Of a stretch of DNA of 64,000 bases, positions 34,101 through 64,000 are shown piece after piece. The stretch covers positions 1,178,001-1,242,000 of the forward strand of contig CAWUHX010000018.1 in NCBI GenBank assembly GCA_963922205.1, in the 5' to 3' direction. The notes beneath the pieces were generated by a model that was not told the DNA's origin, did no database searches, and worked only from the letters and a program-made list of their open reading frames with translations. Each line of letters opens with the position of its first letter. Position 1 is the first letter of the stretch. This DNA comes from Romanomermis culicivorax (lineage: Eukaryota > Nematoda > Enoplea > Mermithida > Mermithidae). The position numbers and the translations under genes are program-made.

Positions 34101-37100
34101 AAATAAATTTTTCCCACGAAAAGCTTTCATACTATTCATAGCTCACACGATCGAAACATGCTCAAATATACTGGATATTTAACTCAATGCACACAATCAC
34201 GTGTATGAACTTACTGAGGTGACTTTAGGGTAGCCGTCTTGACTATCGGGGTAAGTTTCTCGTAAATTCGATAATGAGAACGCACTTGATGTTCATAAAT
34301 TGGAAAATTAATTGCTGAGGTATACAGGGTGCTCGAAAATGTCAATCTGTTATTTACGTTTACCTCTATTGAACAAAATGAGAATTTCAGATGAGTTTTT
34401 TCTTTGTAAGTCTATATTCCACGGACGTAATTTCATTAGCCCAATTTCCTTTGCATTGTACAGTAGCTTTTTATTCATTAGAACTAATTCTCTAAATCTC
34501 AAGCCAGGTATTAAGGCCCTGTCATACTTCACCGCGCGGTACCGGCCGGCGCCGCGCGGCGCCGGTTGTCCTATTCATACTAACAGGCGGCGCCGCTTTT
34601 TTACTTTTGGATTTTGCTCTTCTCAAAAAATGTGTATTGGTTTAGTTGAAACCTAATGGGGCGCCGCGCGGCGCCGCAAAAATTACAAAAACCTATTCAT
34701 ACTTCAAAGGCGGTACCGCGCGGCGCCGCTTTTTAGTATGAATAGAACAACCGGCGCCGCGCGGTACCGCACGGTGAAGCATGACAGGGCCTTTATGATT
34801 GCCCTAAAAAGCAATACTGAACAGAAAAAACAACTGATGATTTCAGAATACGAGGAGGTTTTCATATTTATCACTTATTTTTACCGATGATAAACATATT
34901 GGTACGAATATTACTGTAGTGGCCGTCAAAAAATATTATTGATCTAATTGGAATTTCGCTCTCTTCACATAACTATAGAACGAAATTGAAAATTGTGGCA
35001 GTAAAATTCAGAAAATACAGTGTCTTTAAAGAGCAGTGTTTCCGATTAGAAAAACATGGAATATCTTTTTATTGATAAAATAGATCTTTCTGCAAAACCT
35101 TTTGTCGGATCCGTAATAAATGCTCAAATGTAGTTTCTTTTTGCTTTCCGCCTCTTAATTGAAGTGGAATTTCTCATTGAATTGGTGTCAAGACCCTCAA
35201 GTCTTACCACTGATCTTGTAATCACAATTTGATAACTGGCTCTAAGAACGTTCTCGACAATGGCTTTTCGGAATTTTGACCATTTATCTGTGTTCAAGAA
35301 TGCGTATCCGTCTGTAAGCACGAAGTATGTCGAAATTCGTTTTCAGTTATATCGGAACTTGAAACGTTTCAAATTTTCTGAGAAAGCAACAGTATCTGTA
35401 GTTCGTTGTTTGTAGAAATATTGTATGTTGCTATTAAATAACTTTTACTCTGAGATTTTTGAACTGTTTGTTGAATGTGCGTGTTGAATGGGCCAGATGA
35501 TGCGTGATCTAGTTAAAAAAAAGCAAAAATATGAAATATTATATTATTTCCAATTCTATTATTTATGTGTCTTGAAAAAAGCTGACAATACGTCAATTGT
35601 TAATCCGCAAGTCTACTTCAAACTACATTTTTCGGTATCACTGATACTTATTATTGTCCGACTTTCAGGCTTAGATCGAATTTTTGTCGCTTGGCCCATC
35701 ACAATCTGTCACGTGATCGACGAAGCCAGCCCATTGTACGAATATAGCGGGTTGGATTTGGCTAGGGCCCGATTCGAAATAACTGTCATTCTGGAAGGTG
35801 TTGTTCAAAACGGAGCCACGATGCAGGCTACCAGCAGTTATTTGCCTTCAGAAATCATTTGGGGCAGCAGGTAAATAGAAAAAATGACCGTCACGGAATA
35901 GTTCTATTACTGTAGCTTCTATAGCTAAATTTACTATAAATTAAACCAGTTAATCGTAAAATTAAAAATTTCTAAAGGTACAGTATACCCTGCAACGTGA
36001 ATATAATGGTTTCTAAAAAAACTGGATTCTTGTACAGAAGTTGAGGATGTTCCAATGTTACTTACTGACATCGTATTTTCAGATTCGAAAAATTGGTCAC
36101 TTACAAGAGGGATAACGGCAAATATGAAATCGATTTCAGCAAGTTCCATAACACTTACGATGTGGATACTCCTATGTTATCGGCTAAAGAAATCGATATC
36201 CTCAAGGTTTGGCTCGTTATGAACCTGTCTAATTTTCTTGATTGAAATATACATTGGGCATTTGGGAACCATAATAACATTTGAAAGCCAAATCCTTGTA
36301 GTGAGTAACTTTCGTTTTACTTCTCGCATCGGCCCTTCAATTTGACGTAATTACATATTATTCAATGAGATGTTTTCGCTTCTATACTCAATTGATTTTG
36401 GGTCTTTTTGACAAGTTGTTTACTATGAAGTTGACACTGTTTTGCTCTTCGGGCATACAAGCTGATAGATTTGATACAAAAAACCCTACCAGAAAAAATT
36501 GATAAAAACTTATTGAAAAAACGTAATCGTGTTTTTTGATCCTGCTTTGTGTTTTTCACATTTGTAAGTTGAGTAACGCATTTAAAAAACATTGAAAAAA
36601 GTTTTTTGAACATTTTATTCCATCAATATATGAAAGTTATTACTTTATGGTTAATAAGCAATAAATATTTGACTTTTGTTTCGTTGAGAATGCTTTGAAC
36701 ACAATGGTTCGAGTTTTTGCGTCCACTTGGAGAACTAATACTAGAGTAAAAACTCAATACCGAAATTTTTTCTACTTCTTTTTCACTTTTGTTTCCGAAA
36801 AGATCCTAACGTTGATCTGGAAAATTTTTTATGTTGATCGTTCCAGAACAAACTTGGAAAAAACGATAAGACACGACATAATTTATTTCCATCTTCAGAT
36901 GGCAGGTCTTAACTTCCAAACGTTATATCGCTGCGAAAATTTGGACAAAGTGATCAACAGCGACGACACACCTTACGATTCGATTCAAAAACAGGAGAAT
37001 ATGCACCGAAAATCCATCGTTCATCACCTGGCGTCAAATAACGAGTATAAACTCCTACTGCCTTTTGTGACAGGGGCCAAAATCGACGATGGCGAAACTT

Positions 37101-38431
37101 GCGGTTCGCCTTTTTTGGTTGTCGAAGATCGATCATCGATTCCGCCGCATGGGGAGTCAGATTATTCATTTTTGATCGATAGCATGAAAGCAGGACCGAA
37201 GGGTATTGAAAATACGAGGAAGGACGACATGAAGCGAAATTTATCAATCGATTGGTCGATTCAAGTAAAATTCGCATAAAATTTATAAAAGTTGTATGGT
37301 TAATTCAAAGTGAAACTGTCCCGAAAATGAATCGCGATTCGTTGTTCAGTGGGGTCAAAAAATATTCATTTCCAGAACGCAGTGTTATAGAACCAAAAGA
37401 AATATCATGGGTTCCTGATTTTTATATCAAATGTCCAAATTATTTTACATTTATATGTTCGAGATTTCCGTTGGTGTTCGCTGGTCGAGGAGGTTCAACA
37501 GCATAGAACTGTTGAATTTTTGGAGTCTTCACTTAATTTTTCAAGGTATCTCACTTCGAGTTTGATTTCCGAATGGTTACAATTGCAACAAAGAAGAAGA
37601 TTCTAAAATTCAACGCAGATTTTTGTCTGGAAAAATTCAACGCTTTTTTTTAGAATGCGCTGTCATATTTTCACCTGATTGTGGATTGTTGTTTGGATGG
37701 AAAAAGAAAGTGATTCCGGATCACGCCCCATGTAATTTGATGGAAAAATATAGAATGACATGATTGAAAACCTGATGATTTTTCCCAGTGATTCGGCTGA
37801 TAAACCATCATTGTGAAAAAGCACGTTTGAAATTGATGTGATTGAAGAAATGGTGATCATCAAATGCCTAGCCGCAATTTTGTGACATGAACTGTTAGAT
37901 AACTATTGGAACAGCAAACTTCTATCTGAGGATATCGACTCCTTCGGGACAAAAATCAAAGCATCGGAATACGCATTCGTATATCAGTGCTGTTCAAAAA
38001 TTCTTATTCTACTCACTAACTTAATAATTTTACTTTAATTGTTTTAGGTTAGGAGGACGTGTTAATAACCATCATGGCAACCATACATCTTGAGTGTTTT
38101 GATTCCATACAGTCTACATATTGTACCCATACATAATCTGACTGCCTTTGCATAGATTAAAAATATTTATAGCTAACTTTTTTGAAGTATTTTTCACCTT
38201 TTTTAGAGCATCTTGCACCGACACAAGCGCCGATTATCTACACAGTCTAAAAAGCTGGACGACTTGGTTCAAAATTTGTGTTGTTCGAGCCTCGTTGAAC
38301 CAAATGGCGATAACAAGGACATGGAAACAGATAAAAATTTCAACAGGGTGTCTTCTTATTCATCTAAGGAAAATTGCGCTATGTTATCGTTGAGGAGACG
38401 GCCTTCGGTTCCTGATCAAGAAATCATGTGA
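25188..38431 (+). CDS. Inward-rectifier potassium channel (Kir)
   Basis: Plasma-membrane K+ channel subunit. Eight coding exons: 25188-25395, 28888-29062, 30442-30708, 33463-33788, 35669-35870, 36083-36206, 36899-37264, 38207-38431; total 1893 nt, 630 residues, with every intron GT-AG and every phase agreeing. Residues 1-127 are cytoplasmic, with the Kir slide-helix lead [17 protein letters not shown]1 is about 141-166 ([18 protein letters not shown]), the pore filter is TIGYG at 211-215, and M2 is about 227-250. Cys191 and Cys223 match the conserved extracellular disulfide pair (32 apart). A PIP2-binding-type basic patch (RPHKRAATL) follows M2, then the immunoglobulin-like cytoplasmic domain to about residue 434 and a long non-conserved tail. 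The M2 rectification position is Gln241 rather than Asp/Asn. Start: first ATG after an in-frame stop at 25146; an additional upstream exon cannot be excluded. Exons 7-8 (tail) rest on frame and splice agreement. Confidence 0.92.
25480..26060 (+). repeat. Polypurine stretch in Kir intron 1
   Basis: Strong A/G bias on the plus strand for about 580 bases, like 1850-2440. Frames on the other strand are not genes. Confidence 0.65.
26076..26414. mobile_element. MITE with GGGCCGGTTTCATC ends, internal AGCTGCAGCTT repeats
   Basis: 339 bp with 14-bp perfect inverted ends GGGCCGGTTTCATC/GATGAAACCGGCCC. The interior is built from many copies of an AAGCTGCA(G/A)CTGAACTGCAGC-like palindromic phrase. A diverged relative without clear ends lies at 32630-33185. 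No convincing duplication flanks it. The end sequence resembles PIF/Harbinger MITEs. Confidence 0.75.
26873..27123. mobile_element. MITE family T (TATAGTCTG ends), copy 1
   Basis: Inverted ends TATAGTCTGTTTTTTA...AATGCTTCCAAATAG and TTTAGAAGCATTTC...CGGACCATATA. Related full copies at 29134-29300 and 30878-31108, one-ended fragments near 33852, 40048, 46735 and 58870. Confidence 0.7.
27937..28330 (+). repeat. Dispersed repeat with CCCGATCCCGAC end, copy 1
   Basis: From about 28030 the sequence (AGGGTTCTGCCGACTCCC...) matches, on the opposite strand, 45080-45300 in the Na,K-ATPase gene over some 270 bp, including the acatgtttatga and gaattgctgatta blocks. Probably an hAT-type element; ends not fixed. 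Confidence 0.6.
28420..28492. repeat. Short fold-back, ACTATACGGCGAAGTATAG
   Basis: Nested palindromes: actatacggcgaagtatag, then gtgccgtacggcaccgtacgg, then cgaagtatagt. Under 75 bp in Kir intron 1. A related phrase (cgtacggcacc) appears near 29970. Confidence 0.5.
29134..29300. mobile_element. MITE family T, copy 2
   Basis: Left end atggtccgtttttcttgaa with aaatgcttccaaata, right end ccatttagaagtatttta and agactatata. Lies in Kir intron 2, just after exon 2. Confidence 0.6.
30878..31108. mobile_element. MITE family T, copy 3
   Basis: Left end tatagtctgttattcc followed by aaatgctcctaaatta, right end aatttagaagtattttataaaa and aaactata. Kir intron 3. Confidence 0.65.
31726..32296. mobile_element. 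hAT-like non-autonomous element
   Basis: 571 bp with 13-bp ends TAGCGCTTCACAC/GTGTGAAGCACTA (one mismatch) and 8-bp flanks ACCAGGGA (31718-31725) and ATCAGAGA (32297-32304), six of eight identical, as expected for an old hAT insertion. Subterminal ACCCGGGTACCCG palindromes repeat near both ends. No transposase. Confidence 0.8.
34514..34792. mobile_element. Harbinger-like MITE with GCGCCGCGCGGCGCCGC repeats
   Basis: 279 bp, ends AGGCCCTGTCATACTTCACCG / inverted, one mismatch, flanked by TTA (34511-34513, 34793-34795). Three-base TTA/TAA duplications mark the PIF/Harbinger superfamily. Very GC-rich internal palindromes contrast with the AT-rich intron around it (Kir intron 4). Confidence 0.85.
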
Positions 38432-38667
38432 AATAGATGTCGAATAACGAGACTATCGTTGCAATACACGGCGCAAAATATAGTAGATCTCAATGAATTT
38501 GTACTTTTCATGTGTAGTCATCAAAGCCCGGTATTCCATGTCTTCAATATGATCATGCTCACTGTATATTTCACTTTCGGATTCTCTTTGTTAAGTGAAC
38601 TTTGTAGCTACTTAGCATGGAGTTCTTTTAGTCTCGCTTATGTAAATTTGTCCCCGATTTTTTCCCT

Positions 38668-38673
38668 AATAAA
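38668..38673 (+). promoter_or_regulatory. Candidate poly(A) signal of the Kir gene
   Basis: AATAAA 237 bp after the Kir stop codon. Plausible by position only. Confidence 0.35.
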
Positions 38674-38850
38674 ACTTATGTTTATATGCAAAATTTTGCA
38701 TTATCTTTTTATAATACCTCATTATTCTCTCTGACTTCATCACGTTTCCCTGTCTTTTTGTTGTGTAGTATTTCGTTGTTAATCTTTTGCGTTGTATTAT
38801 TCTTTGTTCGCCTTCATTTCTTTACCTTTTGGCTCTGTGTGTTACAATGA

Positions 38851-38930
38851 CGATGCACAAAGGCTGCCATCCTGCATCTTCCTCTGAACCCGTGGACTTG
38901 ATGTTAGGCATTCAAGTCGGGTTCGCATTC
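38851..38930 (+). repeat. Dispersed repeat, copy 2
   Basis: Direct match to 2661-2740. Confidence 0.6.
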
Positions 38931-38938
38931 AAATTAGT

Positions 38939-39307
38939 TACCGTGTTTATGTAAATTAACGCCGCGGCGTTTATTTTTTCAATGGTATATCTGGTGCGGC
39001 GTTTATTCGAGGGAGGCGTTTATTTAATTTTTGAGTTTAGCACCATAAATTTTAATAAAATTTTTACTTTTTCAACAATAAATGCATTTGTATTACTTGT
39101 TTTTTCAATTTTTTTCAACATGCATATGTATTACTATTCAAAATACAACCTACTGCAAACTGTTACTTATTTTTTCACTTTAAACTAAGGATAGTAAGTC
39201 CTCGAATAAACGCCGCGGCGCTTATTCCTTTTTTTCGAACAAAAGTGTAGCGTTTATTCGAGGGCAGCGTTTATTTAAGGGCGGCGTTTATTCAAATAAA
39301 TACGGTA
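38939..39307. mobile_element. Fold-back element with GCGTTTATTCGAGGGCG units
   Basis: 369 bp between the convergent host genes. Inverted ends TACCGTGTTTATGTAAATTAACGC and TACCGTATTTATTTGAATAAACGC (right end read on the minus strand). Inside, 17-bp units of the type GCGTTTATTTAAGGGCG occur near both ends, each with a CGCCGCGGCG palindrome. No transposase. Confidence 0.75.
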
Positions 39308-39403
39308 TTTATGCACTTTACGGCCTAACGAATTTTTCCCAATTTTTTAACGTGTAAGGTATACAGCGTGTATATGAAATGTATACGCTAACTCAACGTG
39401 TAA

Positions 39404-39646
39404 AGGGTCATTTATACTTGCGTTTTTCGGCGGAACGGAACGGAACGGAAAGAAATGGATACGACGTTACTGAACGAAAGGGAAATTTTCGTTCCGTTCG
39501 ATTCGGTTGGAGGTTACCGTCGGTCATTTTCTATAAAATTGCAGTTATCCTTTCCGATCGAAAGTAGATTTTCAGGCTGAACGTTTCAAGCTGTTGGTGA
39601 TCGGTTCCGTTCCGTTCCTTCGAAAAAGGCAAGTATAAATGACCCT
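39404..39646. mobile_element. Harbinger-like MITE with CGGAACGGAA repeats
   Basis: 243 bp, ends AGGGTCATTTATACTTGC / GCAAGTATAAATGACCCT (perfect 18 bp), flanked by TAA on both sides (39401-39403, 39647-39649). Internal reiterated acggaacgga blocks in both orientations. Intergenic between Kir and Na,K-ATPase. Rest of 39650-41330: no gene seen. Confidence 0.88.
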
Positions 39647-41330
39647 TAAGAAACATGGATAAGTTTATCCGCCTCCGTCCCCGTCGTCCCACCCTAAAAA
39701 ATATTTTTGACACCGTATCAAAGTCTAAACCATAAATTCAGAAAAAAAGCACCATCCTTGTACACTCTGTGCATGTCTGTCAGAATAGATTTCATTTTGA
39801 AGAAGCTCCGCCTCAAGCTTAAGCCTAAAATCAAGTAATACATCGTAGTTCATGTTACATTGGGGAAGGGCAGATGGTCATTTTTACATTAATATCAGTT
39901 TACACTATCTTATACTTCGATATTGCCTATATCTATATGCTGTATACTTGCCTATATCTATATGCTGTATAAACCTTACACGTTAAAAAACTTGGCGAAA
40001 ATTCTATAGGCCATAAAGTGCATAAGTGCCCCAAATTGTTTCGCCCACTATATAGTCCGTTTTTTATAAAATGCTTTTAAGCTATTGAAAAATGACCAAA
40101 ATCGCGCTGTCGTCAAAATCGGTAATACAAAACTTTCATAGTAAGGTTTTTCAGGGGAAAAATGTAAACGCTATTTGAAAATTCTCAGAAATTTTAAGTC
40201 CATGTAAATTCGTTTATCATTTGTATATAAGCATCCCATATATTTCCTAGGGTCATTTGGAAAAATGTGTGTAGAAGATGTATGTGAAACTCATACAAAA
40301 ATGCGCTGAGGTTTTGCTGGCGGTTCTTACCCCCCGCAGATCCTGTTTGGCTCTTAGTCGATGGCGCCTAATCCCGCCACAGTTCTAGTATTTGTGGAAA
40401 ATTTATATGCATTCCCCAAAATTTATTTTTCGAAAATTCCGACCAATATGCTACGTCCGCAAAATTGTGTTGTGCATGCGTGTGATCCTGAGTCCATGTA
40501 ACCTGCTTGCTGACCCTCAGAAGAATATACAAATTTTTGGATTGTGATGAAAATATTGACGAAAATTGCCAGTCATTTTTCGGTTTCCTAGAGCAGTTCC
40601 AAGTCATCATCACCGGTGAACATCATTGGACGGGGGAGAAATTTTCGGAAACGAAGCCGTGAAACAGGATGCTTCGTTTTCAAAATTTCTCTGATGTTCA
40701 GTAAGGTTTTGGCTCACTCGACTCAGGAATGAAATTTCTCTAATGACATGCATCTCGCTTGCAACATTACCATAAATCGTATTCACACCTAATTTGTATA
40801 TTCAGACTTCTCCAATATTTTTTGTGAAGTTTTAAGCTAAACAGATTAAACCAATGACAAATATATGAGAATAAAAATTACTGGGATGCAGCTCGTCTTT
40901 GATTAAACCAGAACTATTCTGCACGTAAAAGCATATCAATGCACGCTGAGAAAATTTCTAATGTCACTCTTATAAAATGAAGTCGTTCCTTCAGGAATAA
41001 TCTTTCGACATTTTTCAACTTGGTTTTATTTTGTTCAAAACTACTAAGATCAACATACGACGGTTACCACGGGAATGCCGAAGAAATAATACAGAAAAAA
41101 CGGTGGAAAGTAAACATCAAAAACGTTACCTCGAAAAATTTCTACACTCTTATGGCACCGCGTCTACGTACTTTCTAAACTTGCGCAAGTCTTTTTGTAT
41201 ACACATATATGTATATATATGAAATAAGGAATAAATTTAGACGGAACAAATGATCATAAACAATGAGCTCAAAAACAACATACTAGTTATATAGGCGAGA
41301 AACGAATCTATTTTTTATTATTTTAATTTT

Positions 41331-62226
<20,896 letters not shown>

Positions 62227-64000
62227 CTAAAAAAAGAGATCGGGGAGTGCAAATACAAAGCAAAAGGATAACGAAAGAATTGTCGCTCAGAGAGTTGTCA
62301 AAGTCTCTGAACAGCGAATTTTTCACGCCAAAAGAACGATTAACATAATTATCTAATTTAATAAAGAAGTCTAAAAATATCAGTTTTCAATTTTTCATTA
62401 TTTTTCAAGAATTTACAGCCGTGGTGCTTTGGATAGGAAGAGTCAGTTGGATACATACGTCAAATGAGTAAATCTTATTTTTCTCTAAAAGTCGGGTCAA
62501 AGAAAACCCATTAAGACGATGGAAGTCATAACATAGGGCCGGTATGATATAAAATGAATTGTTTCTGAACCTAAATTGCCTCATAACGAAGAAGGTCTAA
62601 ACGTGCGACTGCAAAAAAAGTTGAAAATAACAAAAATATATAGTAAATTCAGCAATAAACGGTCGGAAAAAGTCACCGATCTCCAGAGAAATTCGTCGTT
62701 GGAGTGTGCAAACTGGGCAGTATTACAAAAGTAACATATAGGTCGTAAATGAGAAAAGCAATTGAATGACAAGAAATAGAAATCAATTTGCCGCCCCATT
62801 ACATTACATGCAAAGAAAAATAAACTTTGCAATTTATTTACAATTTCCAGAAACGTTGGGAACTCTTGTGGACATGACAAACGTTCATTTTATCACAAAT
62901 GTCTTTTTTGACTCAAAGACTCAGTGACCGTAAGATCTAAGACTCAGTGACTGTGAGACCGTAAGATCGGTCAAATCTTCTGTAGTGAACCTCAATGGCC
63001 TGTGTCAGGAATCTGGTGCATTGTTCAATAGCTCGTTAATCAACAAAAGTTTTCTGAACTCAAGTTGAAGCATAAGTCCAGAAAGTACCTAATTTGATAA
63101 ATAATTACACGATTGACATAATTTTTCAGAAAATGTGGAAAACGGCTGGCATGAATCCAAATGGAAAGAAACACTACGAAAACTGCTGAATCACTGAATA
63201 ATAAATTAGGAATGACTAATGAACAGCGATCATTCGATACATTGCCGTTGGCGCACTCGAAAATTAAATGAATCACTGAAAAAGTGAATTTCGTTGATCA
63301 ATTTTAGGATTGCTAAAATAGTTCAGTAAAGCATAGAAATGACACACTGACAACACCTCAAAAACGGCCAGCAGCTAAAGCTCTTCCCTATCTATAGTGA
63401 GTATTCTCGATTCCAAGGCTTTCTATGCCCCACAACTAAATAAACGGCTTTCCAATAACTTTTTCCAAAACGAAAGTTCAAATTACTATTCTTCTACGAC
63501 TAAGCTTCGTGAGCTTAGCACTACAGTAAATAAAATAAGCCATCGGTTTCCCGAAAGACCCCAAATCTACCGTTGTTAATATAAAGTTTCACAAAATTTC
63601 ATTTTGTAGTAGAAACGCAGTAAGAGAGCGAAGAAAGAGATGGAACGGAACAGAAGTGGTAAGAAGACGAAACTAGCTTCTTCCCTCCGCTACATGCAGG
63701 ATTCAAAAATGCAAATATTTTCCTGTACATAGAACCAAAATCCGGTTACAATTAATCGTTTTAAGCTGGAGAAAAAAGACAAGAAACAAAAGGTAAAAAA
63801 GCAACAAGAAAACGACGGAACAAATGGACGAATGACTTTGTAATCCGTGGAAAAAAACGGTGAGCGGCTTGCTAAGGAGGGAGGGCCGGATTGGATCGGA
63901 TACCCCCGTTTATGGATTTTTTCTTCGACGAAAAGAGCCGAGCTTGGAGCTATCCCTCCTTCATAAAAAAAGCTGAGGATGAACGGCTTATGGGACCCGA
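62227..64000 (-). other. 5' region of Na,K-ATPase, start exon not identified
   Basis: The start codon and any 5' untranslated exon should lie here or beyond the window. No minus-strand ATG exon with a clear GT(A/G)AGT donor and a phase-0 end could be singled out. No other gene is seen. Confidence 0.4.

Overview
This is a stretch of an AT-rich animal genome with intron-split genes. A nematode host is most likely: six tandem copies of TAAGCC (the nematode telomere unit TTAGGC on the other strand) sit inside an intron at 61574-61609, and both host genes are ordinary animal ion-transport genes. The species cannot be fixed from the sequence; an intron-rich early-branching (enoplean) nematode would fit but is inference.

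Region by region: (1) 1-3000 has no recognisable gene, only purine-rich DNA and two clusters of 17-bp repeat units. (2) 3000-23260 is a compound of two Maverick/Polinton elements (virus-like DNA transposons). The older, outer element carries on the minus strand an adenovirus-type protease, a chromodomain integrase, several structural-type ORFs and a packaging ATPase, and on the plus strand an internally deleted protein-primed DNA polymerase (PolB); no capsid gene is visible in it. Its PolB is cut by a second Polinton-like element (13157-22717, 9.56 kb) with inverted terminal repeats made of ~46-bp units. The inner element carries ATPase, HMG-like protein, small basic protein, integrase, protease, small membrane protein, penton-like, pVI-like and hexon-like capsid genes, but no PolB. 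Most genes are broken by stops and frameshifts; the inner ATPase and protease frames are open. (3) 25188-38431, plus strand: a complete inward-rectifier potassium channel gene (eight coding exons, 630 codons, all splice phases agree). (4) 41331-62226, minus strand: a Na+/K+-ATPase alpha-subunit gene (20 coding exons, 1077 residues to the stop), convergent with the channel gene; its start codon lies in an exon I could not place.

The introns are full of non-autonomous DNA transposons, many defined to the base by target-site duplications: hAT-like (8-bp), PIF/Harbinger-like (3-bp TWA), and several fold-back elements whose arms are arrays of about 17-bp units. One Na,K-ATPase intron holds three such elements nested in one another.

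Functionally, the two host genes form the classic pair for K+ handling: the pump loads cells with K+, the Kir channel conducts it at rest. The Polinton genes together would make a virion-building, integrating element, but replication and capsid functions are now split between two decayed, nested copies.
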